64,000 bases of DNA from Paraburkholderia phytofirmans OLGA172 (GTDB lineage Bacteria; Pseudomonadota; Gammaproteobacteria; Burkholderiales; Burkholderiaceae). Of this stretch, positions 18,148 to 26,220 are shown in pieces. Where the stretch lies: the NCBI RefSeq assembly GCF_001634365.1, contig NZ_CP014578.1, positions 1,488,001 through 1,552,000 of the forward strand, read 5' to 3'. Position 1 is the stretch's first letter. Each line of letters begins with the position of its first letter. The notes beneath the pieces are model-generated. The model was not told where the DNA came from. It made no database searches and worked only from the letters and a program-made list of their open reading frames with translations. The position numbers and the translations under genes are program-made.

Positions 18148-19630
18148 TCAGCATCAATCCGTACGGCGCAGGTGGCTTGCCTTGCGTGGCCTCCTTGCCG
18201 TTGCCGCCGTGATCCTGCCAATTGGGGTAGGCGCACAGGCCGGGACAGGCGGTTTTGATCCGCTCGGCACTCGACTCGAAATCACTGTGCCGCCAGTCGC
18301 TTTAAGCGTTTCGGAAGTCACGGGGGTGGCGGCTTGCGAATTTGGCTTGCCGAGCGAGCCGCTGAGACTTGAAGACGTGGCGGCGCGCGCATTGTGCCGC
18401 AATCCGCTCACCCGTCGTGCATTGGCCAGCGCGCAGGTTCAAGCCGCGCGTTTGGGCGAAGCGCGGGCCGCTCAATGGCCGACGCTCACGGGGAATCTGA
18501 ATGGCTCGCTCAATCGCGGAAGCATGGCTTCAGCAAACGCATTGGCGGCGCAGGAGTCGTACAACGGCACGGCACGAGCGGCCGAGTTGGCATTCGAGTG
18601 GGTCGTGTTCGATTTCGGTGCGCGTTCGGCGGAAGTCAGGAAGGCGCGCGAATTGATGACCGCGGCGAATCAATCGTTCAATGGTGTGGTGCTCGACGTG
18701 CTCTATACGAGCACCCACGATTATTTCGCCGCTGTGACCGCACGAGCGCAGGCCGAAGCCGCGCATGAAGCGCAAACCAACGCGGCGCAAAGTCTCGCGG
18801 CCGCGCACGCTCGGACGCGCTCCGGCGTTGCATCGGTCGCTGACGAATTGCAGGCCCGCACGGCGCATGATCAGGCAATGCTGGGCGTCGTCAAGGCGAA
18901 TAGCGCGCTGCACGAAGCGACCGGTACGTTGGCGATCGATATGGGGTTAAGTCCCGATGTGCCGATCGTGCTGGCGGATGCGTCGGCAGCCATGCAAGGA
19001 ACCGCGCCGCAATTGGACGCGATCAGGACGCTATTGGATCAGGCGGTCGACAATCATCCCCGTCTGCTGGCGGCGCGTGCCGAACTGCGCGCCTCGGAGG
19101 CTTCGGAGGACAGCTTGCGAGCGCAAGCTTTGCCGAGCGTTCGACTCCAGGCTGGGAGCTCGGTCAGCAATAGGCCAACGGCATCGATTGGACCAACTGG
19201 AGGGGTGTCCTCGACGTCGCGCAGTAGTTATGTCGGTGTTCGAGTCACGATCCCGCTTTTCGAAGGCTTCGGTTCGACTTATCGGATTCGCGAGGCGAGG
19301 GCACAAACGGAGCTTCAACAGGCGAACCTCGCCGAGACCGAACAGCAAGTCGCGCTGAACGTCTGGAAAAGCTACGAGGCAGTGCGGGCGGGTGCACAAG
19401 CCGTGAAGCAGGCCGAGGCCTTGCAGGAAAACGCCGCCTTGGCGTTCGACGCCGTTCAGGCGCGCTATAAAGCCGGAGTGGCGAGCATCATTGAACTGTT
19501 GCACGCGCAAGATGCGCTCGTTGCCGCAAGGCATCAAAGCATCGCAACCCAATCCGACTGGTTCGTCGCGCGCCTGAGTCTGGCGGCGAGCCTCGGCAAA
19601 CTCGACTTAGGGCAAATACAAAACCGGTGA
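18137..19630 (+). CDS. Type I secretion outer-membrane channel protein (TolC-like)
   Basis: 497 residues, overlapping the HlyD gene by 11 bases. A signal peptide is seen (LRGLLAVAAVILPIGVGAQA). The mature part shows the twofold TolC repeat of long helices (ARLGEARAAQWPTLTGNLNG; SLRAQALPSVRLQAGSS) and the C-terminal AVQARYKAGVASIIELLHAQ block. In the family three copies form a trimeric barrel plus periplasmic tunnel. It completes a dedicated exporter for the RTX protein, without relying on a distant TolC. Confidence 0.92.
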   Translation: MSDSQHQSVRRRWLALRGLLAVAAVILPIGVGAQAGTGGFDPLGTRLEITVPPVALSVSEVTGVAACEFGLPSEPLRLEDVAARALCRNPLTRRALASAQVQAARLGEARAAQWPTLTGNLNGSLNRGSMASANALAAQESYNGTARAAELAFEWVVFDFGARSAEVRKARELMTAANQSFNGVVLDVLYTSTHDYFAAVTARAQAEAAHEAQTNAAQSLAAAHARTRSGVASVADELQARTAHDQAMLGVVKANSALHEATGTLAIDMGLSPDVPIVLADASAAMQGTAPQLDAIRTLLDQAVDNHPRLLAARAELRASEASEDSLRAQALPSVRLQAGSSVSNRPTASIGPTGGVSSTSRSSYVGVRVTIPLFEGFGSTYRIREARAQTELQQANLAETEQQVALNVWKSYEAVRAGAQAVKQAEALQENAALAFDAVQARYKAGVASIIELLHAQDALVAARHQSIATQSDWFVARLSLAASLGKLDLGQIQNR

Positions 19631-19666
19631 CGGTGAAGCACCGTGATCAACGATCACGCCACGTCT

Positions 19667-21124
19667 TCACGTCGTCTCCATTTCCTGCATCTGCCCCAAG
19701 CCAAAAAAACGTCCTAACTCCTTTGCCAGTTCATTCAACGCGCTCATTTCCTTCTGCGATATCCGGCGCGGCTCCTGGGTATGCGACCAGTCGCCGTATA
19801 ACAGCGCCACCGTCTGATCGGTTTCGTCGACGACCGGCAGCAGCACGAAGGCGCGGGCATCGTCGAACGAGCGGCGGAACCATTCCGGTAATCGCGCGAC
19901 CATCTTCGGGTCGCGTGCGTTCTCGATGAAGATGCCGACCGAGTTCGCTATCGCGAGATGAAACACGTCGGGCTCGAACGCGGTGTTGAAGGTCAGCTTC
20001 GGCAGCGCCGCGTCGATCTTCGGACCGAGTCCGAGGCGCGCCTTGAAGGTGCCGTTGCTATGCTTCACGAACACCACCGTGCGCGCAAAGCCGAGTGCCG
20101 CCAGCACGGTTTCCGCGGCCAGCGCCAGTGCCGGCGCGAGCGCGCTGCCGTCCGGCAGACTGCGCAGATCGCCCACCCCCGCGGCGATGCGCGCTTCCGG
20201 ATCGAGCGCCTCGCGCGCAATCGCGTCCGCATTGGCGCGCAACTCGACGATCTCGCGCATCACGCCGTCGCCGCCTTCCTCGCGGGCGAGCGCAACGCTC
20301 ATCTGATGCAGCACGTCAGGATCGGTATTCAGGGCATGGCTGTATCCCTGCGCCAGTTCGGCGATGCGCTCCTCGCGCTGCCAGTCCGGCATGTTCTGCT
20401 GGGTCAGCACGTCGGCAACAGCCGTCGAATAGTTGGTGATGGCGCGCAGCCACTGCACCTGACGCGGCTGTTCGACATCCAGCGGATCGAACTCGCCCAT
20501 GCCGGAGCGGATCATATCGGGCAAGCGCCAGCGTACCGCCGCTTCGGCGCCGATTTCGTCGAACGTGACACCGAGCACCAGCACGCAGGCATCGGCTTCG
20601 AGTGTGCCGTCTTCGATATGGCAGCGGATCTGATCCCACTCGGCGTCGAGATAGAACACCACCAGCAGCTTGCCGATCTGCCGCATCAGCGTGCAGACCA
20701 CCGCTTCTTCGCCGGCGCGCAGATCGCCGCGCTCGGTCAGCTTGCGCGCGACGCAGCCCGACAGCAGCGTGCGGTTCAATTCGAGTTTCGCGTCGATGCG
20801 GCGCGGCGCGCTGTGATGAAAGTGGTCGACGATTTTCAGGCCGACCACCAGATGGCCGACCGCGTCCATGCCGAGCACCATCAGTGCGCGCGACACGGTG
20901 GTGATGTTGCCGCCAAACGCCATGTACATGGCCGAGTTGGCCAGCCGCAGCACTTTTTGCGTCAATGCGAAATCCGATAACACGACCTGCACGAGGCCGG
21001 TGAAGTCGAGGTCGTCGTTGTTCATCGCCGCCATGGTGGTGCGCAACGACTGCGACAGCATAGGGAAATCGCCGCGCTCGCTCATTCGCGTCCAGAGCCG
21101 GTCGAGCACTGCGGCCTTTACCAT
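19667..21124 (-). CDS. HDOD domain protein with C-terminal GAF-like region
   Basis: 485 residues from the ATG at 21124, which has GGCGGGAC just upstream; an earlier in-frame ATG at 21148 is possible. Residues about 5-200 are an HDOD domain (LSDFALTQKVLRLANSAMYM, VSRALMVLGMDAVGHLVVGL). The last 180 residues look GAF-like (VFVKHSNGTFKARLGLGPK; AFVLLPVVDETDQTVALLYG). HDOD proteins act in signalling and output control; the partner is unknown. It converges with the TolC gene, 36 bases apart, and lies beside a PAS-GGDEF-EAL gene on the same strand. Confidence 0.85.
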   Translation of the reverse strand: MVKAAVLDRLWTRMSERGDFPMLSQSLRTTMAAMNNDDLDFTGLVQVVLSDFALTQKVLRLANSAMYMAFGGNITTVSRALMVLGMDAVGHLVVGLKIVDHFHHSAPRRIDAKLELNRTLLSGCVARKLTERGDLRAGEEAVVCTLMRQIGKLLVVFYLDAEWDQIRCHIEDGTLEADACVLVLGVTFDEIGAEAAVRWRLPDMIRSGMGEFDPLDVEQPRQVQWLRAITNYSTAVADVLTQQNMPDWQREERIAELAQGYSHALNTDPDVLHQMSVALAREEGGDGVMREIVELRANADAIAREALDPEARIAAGVGDLRSLPDGSALAPALALAAETVLAALGFARTVVFVKHSNGTFKARLGLGPKIDAALPKLTFNTAFEPDVFHLAIANSVGIFIENARDPKMVARLPEWFRRSFDDARAFVLLPVVDETDQTVALLYGDWSHTQEPRRISQKEMSALNELAKELGRFFGLGQMQEMETT

Positions 21125-21215
21125 GTGAGTCCCGCCAAAGCCATACATGTTCCAATGAGTGCCACGCCGGCGTTAGGCCGGCATCTTGCGCTGTGCACGA
21201 GGTTCGCCTGCATCG

Positions 21216-23045
21216 CTATGCGGTGTGCAGGTGGAGCGTGCGCGCTTCGAAACGCTGCGCGAGTTCGTCGGAAGGCAACGCCTTGCAGACGAGCCAACCC
21301 TGAATGTGGTCGCAGCCCATCTCGGTGAGCAGGGTGCGCTGTGCTTCTGTTTCGACGCCCTCGGCAACCAGTTCGAGATCGAGTGTTTGCGCCAGTCCGA
21401 CGACCGCGCTAACGATGGCTTGATCGTTTCGGGAGGTTAGCAGATTCTCGACAAAACTCCTGTCGATCTTGAGCTTGGCCAAGGGGAATCGTTGCAGGTA
21501 AGCCAGGCTTGAATAGCCGGTGCCGAAATCGTCGACGGCAAAGCGGATGCCCATCGCAGTCAGTTCTTCGAGCAGGACTTTGGCATGCGCCGGGTCGTGC
21601 ATCAGCAGGCTTTCGGTGATCTCGAACACAAGGCGGCGCGGATCGATGCCCGTCAACTCGATCGCTTCGCGCACGCTGTCCTTGAAACGCGGATCGCGGA
21701 ACTGCTGCGGCGACACGTTGACGGCCACGTATTGCAATGAGATGCCCTGCGCGTCCCACTGGATCAACTGCATGCAGGCGACCTTCAACACCCAGTTGCC
21801 GAGGAAGTTGATCAGGCCGATCGATTCCGCGAGCGGAATGAACATCGAAGGGGGAACCAGGCCATGCACGGGATGCGACCAGCGCATCAACGCTTCGACG
21901 CCGACGACACCGTGCGTGCGACTGCTCGTGATCGGCTGGAAGTGCAGCGAGAACTCGCCGTTGCGCACGCCGTCGTAGAGGTCGGCCTCGAGCTTCAGGC
22001 GCTCGGCGTCGGCGGGGTTGTCGTCCGGTACGTAGAAGGCGAGCGTGTTGCCGCCGGCCGCCTTGGCCTGCAGCAAGGCATGGTCGGCCCAGCGCAGCAG
22101 GTGCGTGTCGTGGGCGGCGTTGTCGTTGGCGTGGCGCACATCGGGGTAGAGCGCAATGCCGATGCTCGCCGACAGATGCACCTGCTGGCCGCTAAAAACA
22201 TACGGCTGCTGGATCGCGGTCAACAGGCGGCGCGCCAGCGTTTCGGCCGCGGCGGCCGCGTCGGTGCGGCTCGCGGCAGGCTTCACGAGGATCGCGAACT
22301 CGTCGCTCGCGACCCGCGCCACCGTCTCGCTCGGGCTCGTCATATTCAATAGACGCCGCGCGGTGTCGCGCAACATCTCGTCGCCGGCATCGTAGCCGAG
22401 CGCGCGGTTCACGCGCTGATAGTCGTCGAGGTCGAGCAGCAGGAGCGCGGCCGGCGTGCCGTGGACGTCGGCTTGCCGTTGCGCGTCGAGCAGCGCGGGG
22501 ATCAGCGCCGGCTGATTGGCCAGGTTCGTCAGGCGGTCGAGGTGCAGCGCCTGGGTCAGGCGTTCCTCGGTGGCGCGCCAGGCCGACACGTCGAAGCCGG
22601 CGATCGCATAGCCGTCGGCACCGTTGGGGCTGCTGCGCACCACGCGCAGCTCGACCGTGACCGGATAGGTCAGCGACTTGATGAGACCGAGCGTGGCTTT
22701 CTCGACATTGCCCGTAGCGGTGGCGCGCGTCAGCAGCGCGTCGAGGCGCGACACGTCGGCGGGCGCCACGAGATCGTGCAGCGTAATGGTCTCGAGATAC
22801 TCGCGGTGATAGCCGATGAAGCGCAGGCTGGCGTCGGAAACATAAAGGAAGCGCAGTTCCTGGTCGACGCGCGCCAGCAGGTCGACGGCGCCGACCACCT
22901 GTTCCAGCTGCGCAGTGCGGCTTGCGCCTGCCTGCGGCTTGCTGTGGGCACGCCGGCCGAACGCGCGAAACCGGTCGATGACCGTGCGCAAGGAGCCCCG
23001 GCGGGGCGCGGTGATCCTGTTCGCTTCCATGTTTGTCGCTGGCAA
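21216..23045 (-). CDS. PAS-GGDEF-EAL protein, probable cyclic-di-GMP phosphodiesterase
   Basis: 609 residues without membrane segments. A PAS-like sensor is at about 45-165, a GGDEF domain at about 180-340, and an EAL domain at about 355-600. The GGDEF signature reads VASDEF, so the cyclase is probably inactive or regulatory. The EAL domain keeps VEALMRW, VNVSP, EITESLL, DDFGTGYSSL, KIDRSFV, AEGVET and QGW, so it should hydrolyse cyclic-di-GMP to pGpG. A second start at 23030 is possible. Together with the neighbouring HDOD and EAL-HDOD genes it forms a signalling cluster downstream of the type I secretion operon. Confidence 0.9.
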   Translation of the reverse strand: MPATNMEANRITAPRRGSLRTVIDRFRAFGRRAHSKPQAGASRTAQLEQVVGAVDLLARVDQELRFLYVSDASLRFIGYHREYLETITLHDLVAPADVSRLDALLTRATATGNVEKATLGLIKSLTYPVTVELRVVRSSPNGADGYAIAGFDVSAWRATEERLTQALHLDRLTNLANQPALIPALLDAQRQADVHGTPAALLLLDLDDYQRVNRALGYDAGDEMLRDTARRLLNMTSPSETVARVASDEFAILVKPAASRTDAAAAAETLARRLLTAIQQPYVFSGQQVHLSASIGIALYPDVRHANDNAAHDTHLLRWADHALLQAKAAGGNTLAFYVPDDNPADAERLKLEADLYDGVRNGEFSLHFQPITSSRTHGVVGVEALMRWSHPVHGLVPPSMFIPLAESIGLINFLGNWVLKVACMQLIQWDAQGISLQYVAVNVSPQQFRDPRFKDSVREAIELTGIDPRRLVFEITESLLMHDPAHAKVLLEELTAMGIRFAVDDFGTGYSSLAYLQRFPLAKLKIDRSFVENLLTSRNDQAIVSAVVGLAQTLDLELVAEGVETEAQRTLLTEMGCDHIQGWLVCKALPSDELAQRFEARTLHLHTA

Positions 23046-23328
23046 CCTGTATTCGTCTGCAGGCGGGGCGGCTCGCTGCCCGCCGGGTCCGGGCGGTCAA
23101 GCGGTATCAGGCCGCCCCATCAGAACAAGATAACGACTCGCGCGGGGAAATCTTTAGCGCGTGCTGCAAAAAACGCATGGCAAGGGGGGGGCGGCGCAGC
23201 CGGGCACCGCCGCGGGAGCGATTCGGTTAAAGTGCAGCGGCTTCGCATCCGTTAATAGGTCAAACCCGTTGTGCAGTGCCGGCTATGACGTCGCTGCGTA
23301 GCTTTCCGAACACTTGCACCGATGATCC

Positions 23329-24666
23329 ATGTCTGAACGTCACTTTGTCTGGGCCACCCCCCGGCACGCCGAGGCGCTTGAACAGTGCGCCGCAGATGCC
23401 GACCCGGCGTCTGGAGCACAGTTCGTCTATCTGGGCCGCCAGCCGATTCTCGACCGCGACGGCGCGCTCAATGCTTATGAATTGCTGTTTCGAGCCGGCT
23501 CGCATAACTACGCCGAGGTCAGCGACGACGCCCAGGCAACGGCGCAGGTCGTGGCTCGCGCGATCGGCGGGATCGGCGTGGCGGCCGTACTCGGCCAGCA
23601 CCGCGGCTTCGTCAATATTGACCGCGCGCTGCTCTTTAACGACATCGTCCACCTGATGCCACCCGAGCGCTTCGTGCTCGAGATCCTGGAAACCGTCAAG
23701 TTCGATGTGCATCTGGCCCGCCGGCTGACCGAATTGCGCCGCGCGGGCTTCCAGGTGGCCCTCGACGATGTCAGTGGACTGTCGGACGAACTGCTCGCCG
23801 TGCTGCCGCACGCCGACATCGTCAAAATCGACTTCCTGCAGGCCGAGCGGTCCGCGCTTGATCAATTGGCGTCGACGGTACGCAGCCATGGCAAGACACT
23901 GATCGCGGAGAAGATCGAGACGCGCGAAGACTTTGCACTGGCTCGCGACCTCGGCTTCGATCTGTTCCAGGGATACTTCTTCGCGCGGCCGCAGGTGCTG
24001 GCCGCGCCGCGCAACCGCTCGCCGCGCCCCGGCCTGCTGCGTTTGCTGGCGCTGCTGTCGCGCGATGCCGGGATTTTCGAGCTCGAAGCGGAGCTCAAGC
24101 TGAACCCGAGCGTGGTGGTGCAACTGCTGCGCCTCGTCAATTCGAGCGCGTTCGGGCTGGGGCGCAATATTGCCTCGCTGCGCGAGGCCATTATTGCCAC
24201 CGGCACGCGGCAGATCGCGCGCTGGGCGCAGCTGCTGCTGTACGCGGACAGTGGCGATCTGCCGTGGCGGGCCGATCCGCTGGTGCAGCTGGCCGGTACG
24301 CGCTCGCGCTTCATGGAATTGGCTGCAAGCTGGCTGCGGCCATCCGATGACGAATTTGCCGATGCCGCTTTCATGACCGGCATTTTTTCTCTGGTGCACG
24401 TGGTGCTCGGCAGCACGCCCGCGGCTGTCCTGGAGAAACTTGGGCTGGCGCAGCAGATTCGTGACGCGATCGTCACGCGCGGCGGCGCGCTCGGCACCTT
24501 GTTGCGAATTGCCGAAGCGGCCGGCGAGGGGGGCGATGCCACCTCGATCGCAGCCGGCCCCGATGCGCCGCCCGGCTTCGCGGCGCTCACGCCCGAGGTG
24601 CTGGCGGAGCTGAACCTGTCCGCTGCGGCGTGGTTCGGCGCGCATATCGAAGAAGTGGCCGCCTGA
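23329..24666 (+). CDS. EAL-HDOD domain signalling protein, second copy
   Basis: 445 residues, paralogue of the protein at 582. Degenerate EAL half (about 28-225) with GRQPILDRDGALNAYELLFR and LDDVSGLSDELL, VKIDFLQ and FDLFQGYFFARPQ. HDOD half (about 235-430) with FELEAELKLNPSVV, LRLVNSSAFGLGRN and LREAIIATGTRQIARWAQLL. Probably a non-catalytic effector. It is divergent from the PAS-GGDEF-EAL gene at 21216-23045, with a 283-base gap between them. Confidence 0.88.
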   Translation: MSERHFVWATPRHAEALEQCAADADPASGAQFVYLGRQPILDRDGALNAYELLFRAGSHNYAEVSDDAQATAQVVARAIGGIGVAAVLGQHRGFVNIDRALLFNDIVHLMPPERFVLEILETVKFDVHLARRLTELRRAGFQVALDDVSGLSDELLAVLPHADIVKIDFLQAERSALDQLASTVRSHGKTLIAEKIETREDFALARDLGFDLFQGYFFARPQVLAAPRNRSPRPGLLRLLALLSRDAGIFELEAELKLNPSVVVQLLRLVNSSAFGLGRNIASLREAIIATGTRQIARWAQLLLYADSGDLPWRADPLVQLAGTRSRFMELAASWLRPSDDEFADAAFMTGIFSLVHVVLGSTPAAVLEKLGLAQQIRDAIVTRGGALGTLLRIAEAAGEGGDATSIAAGPDAPPGFAALTPEVLAELNLSAAAWFGAHIEEVAA

Positions 24667-24872
24667 GGCCTGAGCGGCGCTGCGTCAGGTCGTGCCGCTG
24701 CAGGCGCGGGTTCGCGGATGTATCCTTTTCGCATGCATCCTTTAGGCAGGTTCTTACGTACCTGATCTGTACGTGATCCAATGGCGCGTCGAGGTTGCCG
24801 GCGTTCCGCTGAACGCCGCGACCTTCAGCTGATTGCGCCCACAGAGCGCATTACCGTTTCGAGGGACTGCAG

Positions 24873-25436
24873 ATGAAGAGAAGACTCATACCGGTGGCAC
24901 TGGCCGCCGTCTTGTCGGTGGGATTCGCGATGCATTCGCTGACGGCCGCGGCCACGCTCAAGCCGGGCGATGCCGCGCCACCGTTCACCGCACAGGCTTC
25001 GCTGGGCGGCAAGACCTACACGTATTCGCTCTCCGACGAACTGAAGAAAGGGCCGGTGGTGCTGTATTTCTATCCGGCGGCCTTCACGAAAGGCTGCACG
25101 ATCGAAGCGCACGAGTTTGCCGAAGCCGTCGACGAGTACAAGAAATATGGCGCGACGGTGATCGGCGTGTCGCACGACAACATCGGCACGTTGACGAAGT
25201 TTTCGGTGAGCGAATGCCGCAGCAAATTCCCGGTGGCGGCCGATGCCGACGCGAAGGTGATCGGCGCATATGATGCCGGCTTGCCGATGTATAGCTCGAT
25301 GGCCAACCGGGTGTCGTACGTGATCGCACCGGACGGCAAGGTCATTTACGAGTACACGAGCCTGTCGCCGGAGAAGCACGTCGAGAACACGCTGAAGGCG
25401 GTGAAGGAATGGGCGCAGACGCATAAGCAGCCGTAA
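24873..25436 (+). CDS. Exported peroxiredoxin (AhpC/TSA, BCP-like)
   Basis: 187 residues with a signal peptide (MKRRLIPVALAAVLSVGFAM, cleavage near AAA-AT). The thioredoxin-fold part shows FYPAAFTKGCTIEAHEF with the peroxidatic Cys75, and Cys115 in SVSECRSKFP, a likely resolving cysteine. Peroxiredoxins reduce hydrogen peroxide and organic peroxides with thiols; a signal peptide places this one in the periplasm. It stands alone between the EAL-HDOD gene and a small membrane protein. Confidence 0.88.
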   Translation: MKRRLIPVALAAVLSVGFAMHSLTAAATLKPGDAAPPFTAQASLGGKTYTYSLSDELKKGPVVLYFYPAAFTKGCTIEAHEFAEAVDEYKKYGATVIGVSHDNIGTLTKFSVSECRSKFPVAADADAKVIGAYDAGLPMYSSMANRVSYVIAPDGKVIYEYTSLSPEKHVENTLKAVKEWAQTHKQP

Positions 25437-25537
25437 CAGCTTGCTTCGCGCGGCTGTGCGGTTTTTGCAATGGTTTTTTGCCACGAGGTTTCGCGTTGCT
25501 CGTGCTAGCCTGAGTTTTTTTGCCGGGTGGACTTGCG

Positions 25538-26002
25538 ATGCCGATTATTGTTGCACTCATTGCGCTGATCGCACTGGTGTATGGTGCAGTGCGCGCGTTT
25601 TATGCCTTGCAGGCGGCTTTTGGCTTGGCCGTTGCTGTTGGGGTCGCCGTTCTTGCCGGTTTGCTTTTGATTGCTGCGGTTGTTTATTGGTGGCGCCGCC
25701 GGAAGGAAGTGGCTTCCAATATTAGCGATGGCGATTGGACTCATGAGCTTAAGGGAACCTGGGGTTCGGTCCGGCTTGCTGCCGGTAAGCGGCTATGTGA
25801 GATTCGCCTTGGCGGCGAGCAGGGCGCTTATATCTTTGCCGATCTGCTTGGCGCTGAGGTGCAGGGCCATGATGCTCGATGGCAGGTCGCTTTGAAGGTC
25901 AAAGACGCTAAACATCAGGTTTGGGTTTTGCCCATGCTGGGCGAGCGGCAGGCTAAGCAGTGGAGGCGGGTTTTTTTGCTTGCTGTTGAACAGAGGCTCT
26001 GA
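25538..26002 (+). CDS. Small membrane protein, hypothetical
   Basis: 154 residues from the ATG at 25538 (MPIIVALIALIALVYG). Two N-terminal membrane segments (about 3-24 and 28-52), a WWRRRKE basic stop, and a soluble C-terminal domain of about 95 residues (LKGTWGSVRLAAGKRLCEIR, then WQVALKVKDAKHQVWVLPML) of unknown function. The whole gene is rich in G and T, unlike its neighbours. No family recognised. Confidence 0.6.
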   Translation: MPIIVALIALIALVYGAVRAFYALQAAFGLAVAVGVAVLAGLLLIAAVVYWWRRRKEVASNISDGDWTHELKGTWGSVRLAAGKRLCEIRLGGEQGAYIFADLLGAEVQGHDARWQVALKVKDAKHQVWVLPMLGERQAKQWRRVFLLAVEQRL

Positions 26003-26220
26003 GGGTAGCTGGCTGCGCCGTCCTTTGTTTGTCTGTTGGCCTGCGGCGTTGGGCTTTGCTTGGGTTTTTTGCCTGCTCGGTGCGTTTTGTCTGTGCGCTT
26101 ATTTCAAAAGATCAGTTCTGCAAGCGAGTGAAGGTACGCGAATGCAGACCAAATAAAACGTCGGTGTATTGCAGTTGCAGCAGTGATAGCAAGGGCTCCC
26201 GCCACGCCGAGGCAAAAAAA

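Noticed and set aside
19958..20980. 340-codon rightward frame opposite the HDOD gene
   Set aside because: Shadow of the real leftward gene, with no ribosome site or family match.
23260..24645. 461-codon leftward frame opposite the second EAL-HDOD gene
   Set aside because: Antisense shadow rich in Arg and Gln.
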